Part shown: piece by piece, positions 62,848 through 64,000 of the stretch | Position numbering within the stretch: the stretch's first letter is position 1 | How the letters are laid out: each line of letters opens with the position of its first letter | Source: Polaribacter sp. WD7 | GTDB taxonomy: Bacteria; Bacteroidota; Bacteroidia; Flavobacteriales; Flavobacteriaceae | DNA: 64,000 nucleotides | NCBI RefSeq assembly: GCF_003335085.1 | Contig: NZ_QPEJ01000017.1 | Location: 434,001-498,000 of the forward strand | Reading direction: 5' to 3' | Notes under the pieces: generated by a model | Databases searched by the model: none | What the model was told of the DNA's origin: nothing | What the model saw: the letters and a program-made list of their open reading frames with translations, nothing else | Position numbers and translations under genes: made by a program

Positions 62848-63203
62848 AGTATTTAAATAGTAAATCTGTACTTATTTATTAAAAATAACCTGTTGAGCAT
62901 TATAATGTAAAATAGTTTTAAAGTGTTAGTTTGAGTGATTTTTTTTATTAAAGGCTTCTTAAGAAGTTTTAATTTTTATGCTTTCTGCAATTTTACTCAC
63001 TCTAATCATAAAATTCACTCAAATTGACAAAATTTCATCAAAACGAACAAGAGTTTAAAAGAATATATTAAATTTTTCTTTTAACCCAACAATTTTAAAA
63101 GTCCTAAATCCAGAGCGATTCCGTAATAAAATCTGGTTTTTAAATAAAAAACGCTTTAGTAACTTTAAAAGTCGTAATATTAAGAGATTAATAACATAAA
63201 AGT
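62848..63203. other. 356-bp intergenic region
   Basis: Occupied by repeat copy B (62882-63040) and, to the right, about 160 bp of AT-rich sequence leading to the rhamnosidase gene, in which I see no clear -7 element or gene. Confidence 0.5.
62882..63040. repeat. Palindromic dispersed repeat, copy B
   Basis: Left end AAAATAACCTGTTG (62882-62895) is an exact 14-base reverse complement of the right end of copy A, and ATTAxAATG follows in both. Then TTTGAGTGATTTTTT (62930-62944) and, near the right, TTCACTCAAATTGACAA (63012-63028) with ATTTCAT, which match copy A in the same order. TTTGAGTGA and TCACTCAAA form inverted ends. The right outer arm is degraded here, as the left one is in copy A. Confidence 0.65.
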
Positions 63204-64000
63204 ATGAAAGTATTTTCTAATATCATGTTTTCTAAACGAATACTCGTAATTGTATTGGTTACTTTTATGGCAACACCACAAAATTACAGTCAAAATTGGA
63301 CTGCAGAATGGATTTGGCAAGAAAGTGATGGTTTAGAAAATACATGGGTAGCGTTTAGAAAAGAAGTTGTGGTCTCTTCTGTACCTCAAAAAGTTATAGC
63401 AAACATAGCTGTTGACAGTAAATATTGGTTATATATTAATGGTCAATTGGTTAAATTTGAAGGAGGTTCTGCTAGAGGACCTTCTCCTGGAAACACATGG
63501 TACGAAGAGATAAATATTACACCCTATTTACATAGCGGAAAAAACACTTTTGCCATATTAGCTTGGTACTGGGGTAGAGAAACTTTTAAAGGTACGCACA
63601 TAGATAGCGGTAAAGGTGGTTTGGTTTTTCAAGCAGATTTTGAAGATTTTAGTGTAATTTCTGATAATACATGGAAAGTAAAAACACATTCTGCCTACAA
63701 TACTAAAAGTGGTGGTGGTAATAACCGTATTGTCCCTTTTAACGTAGATTATGATGCTACTAAAAGTCTCGGAGACTGGAGTTCTAATGCTTGGTACACT
63801 AGTAATTATGATGACAAATTATGGAAAAATGCTACTGAAAAAGGAATACCACCAAGTTTACCATGGGGAAATTTAGAAAAAAGTGACGTTACTTTAAAAA
63901 ATCATGGATTGTCTAATTATGAAACATTACAAATAGGCAATACAATTGTTAATTTACCATATACAAATAATACAGGAACTACACTTACAATAGATGCTAA
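63204..64000 (+). CDS. Alpha-L-rhamnosidase-like protein, N-terminal part (3' end outside window)
   Basis: Open from ATG 63204 to the right edge: 265 complete codons. Signal peptide (about 1-29, ending NYSQ), then a beta-sandwich typical of the N-terminal carbohydrate-binding region of GH78 rhamnosidases: WTAEWIW, WVAFRKEVVV, AVDSKYWLYINGQLV, EINITPYLHSGKNTFAILAW and WYWGRETF. The catalytic (alpha/alpha)6 barrel would be outside. It would release rhamnose from plant or algal glycans, in the periplasm or at the surface. It may open a polysaccharide utilisation cluster to the right. Confidence 0.85.
   Translation, partial: MKVFSNIMFSKRILVIVLVTFMATPQNYSQNWTAEWIWQESDGLENTWVAFRKEVVVSSVPQKVIANIAVDSKYWLYINGQLVKFEGGSARGPSPGNTWYEEINITPYLHSGKNTFAILAWYWGRETFKGTHIDSGKGGLVFQADFEDFSVISDNTWKVKTHSAYNTKSGGGNNRIVPFNVDYDATKSLGDWSSNAWYTSNYDDKLWKNATEKGIPPSLPWGNLEKSDVTLKNHGLSNYETLQIGNTIVNLPYTNNTGTTLTIDA

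Noticed and set aside
1-64000. CRISPR array or prophage
   Set aside because: No regularly spaced direct repeats, cas genes, integrase or phage structural genes were seen.

Overview
The window is a low-GC, densely packed chromosomal segment from a member of the Flavobacteriaceae (Bacteroidota). Lineage markers are the gliding lipoprotein GldI, a subtilase ending in a type IX secretion sorting domain, a TonB-dependent receptor with a carboxypeptidase-like N-terminal domain, DUF4199- and UMF1-type membrane proteins, and promoters of the Bacteroidota -7 type (TAnnTTTG) with no obvious Shine-Dalgarno sequences. A Polaribacter- or Tenacibaculum-like marine flavobacterium is my guess from the general look of the proteins, not a demonstrated identity. 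I see no tRNA, rRNA, CRISPR array, prophage or intact insertion sequence.

Layout. 1-16.5 kb: end of a DEAD-box helicase, a flavin/Fe-S 2-hydroxyacid dehydrogenase, valS, a two-lobed aspartic protease, an aminotransferase and murB, then a decayed ECF sigma-factor gene, followed by a compact run of small membrane protein, glycosyltransferase, intact sigma factor, Nramp-like transporter and lipA. 16.6-24.5 kb (minus strand): TPR lipoprotein, pheT, a PAP2 phosphatase and a peptidyl-prolyl isomerase cluster (cyclophilin-FKBP fusion, FKBP, GldI) with a DHH phosphoesterase. 24.6-34 kb: ndk, a DUF721/recF pair, a TPR protein, ribH, and a tightly coupled operon of small membrane protein, mutL, two rhomboid proteases, an EEP-family phosphatase/nuclease, then a geranylgeranyl-reductase family protein.

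34-49 kb: a 640-bp gene-free stretch with a large fold-back, then mtaB, a hydrolase, a lytic transglycosylase; on the minus strand YwbE, a nitronate-monooxygenase-like protein, the T9SS subtilase, mnmA and a MORN-repeat protein; then a plus-strand run with purB, TerC and a His-rich protein/TonB receptor/lipoprotein trio that looks like a metal uptake module. 49-64 kb: CDP-alcohol phosphotransferase, UMF1 transporter, M48 protease, msrB, ffh, folD, YitT, AI-2E family transporter, HerA-like ATPase, leucine-rich-repeat lipoprotein, an exported protein, and the start of an alpha-L-rhamnosidase.

Most of the window is housekeeping: tRNA charging and modification, mismatch repair, protein targeting, periplasmic folding, cell wall, cofactors. 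The unusual material is (i) the sigma-factor pseudogene, still readable in about 180 codons, (ii) a MutL whose endonuclease motifs are degenerate, (iii) an Nramp-family protein without the canonical metal-binding residues, (iv) a palindromic MITE-like repeat present twice (about 51.7 and 62.9 kb), (v) operator-like palindromes lying on two promoters, and (vi) several RNA or DNA fold-backs. I did not find a clear, complete, previously undescribed system; the His-rich protein/receptor/lipoprotein trio is the nearest candidate.
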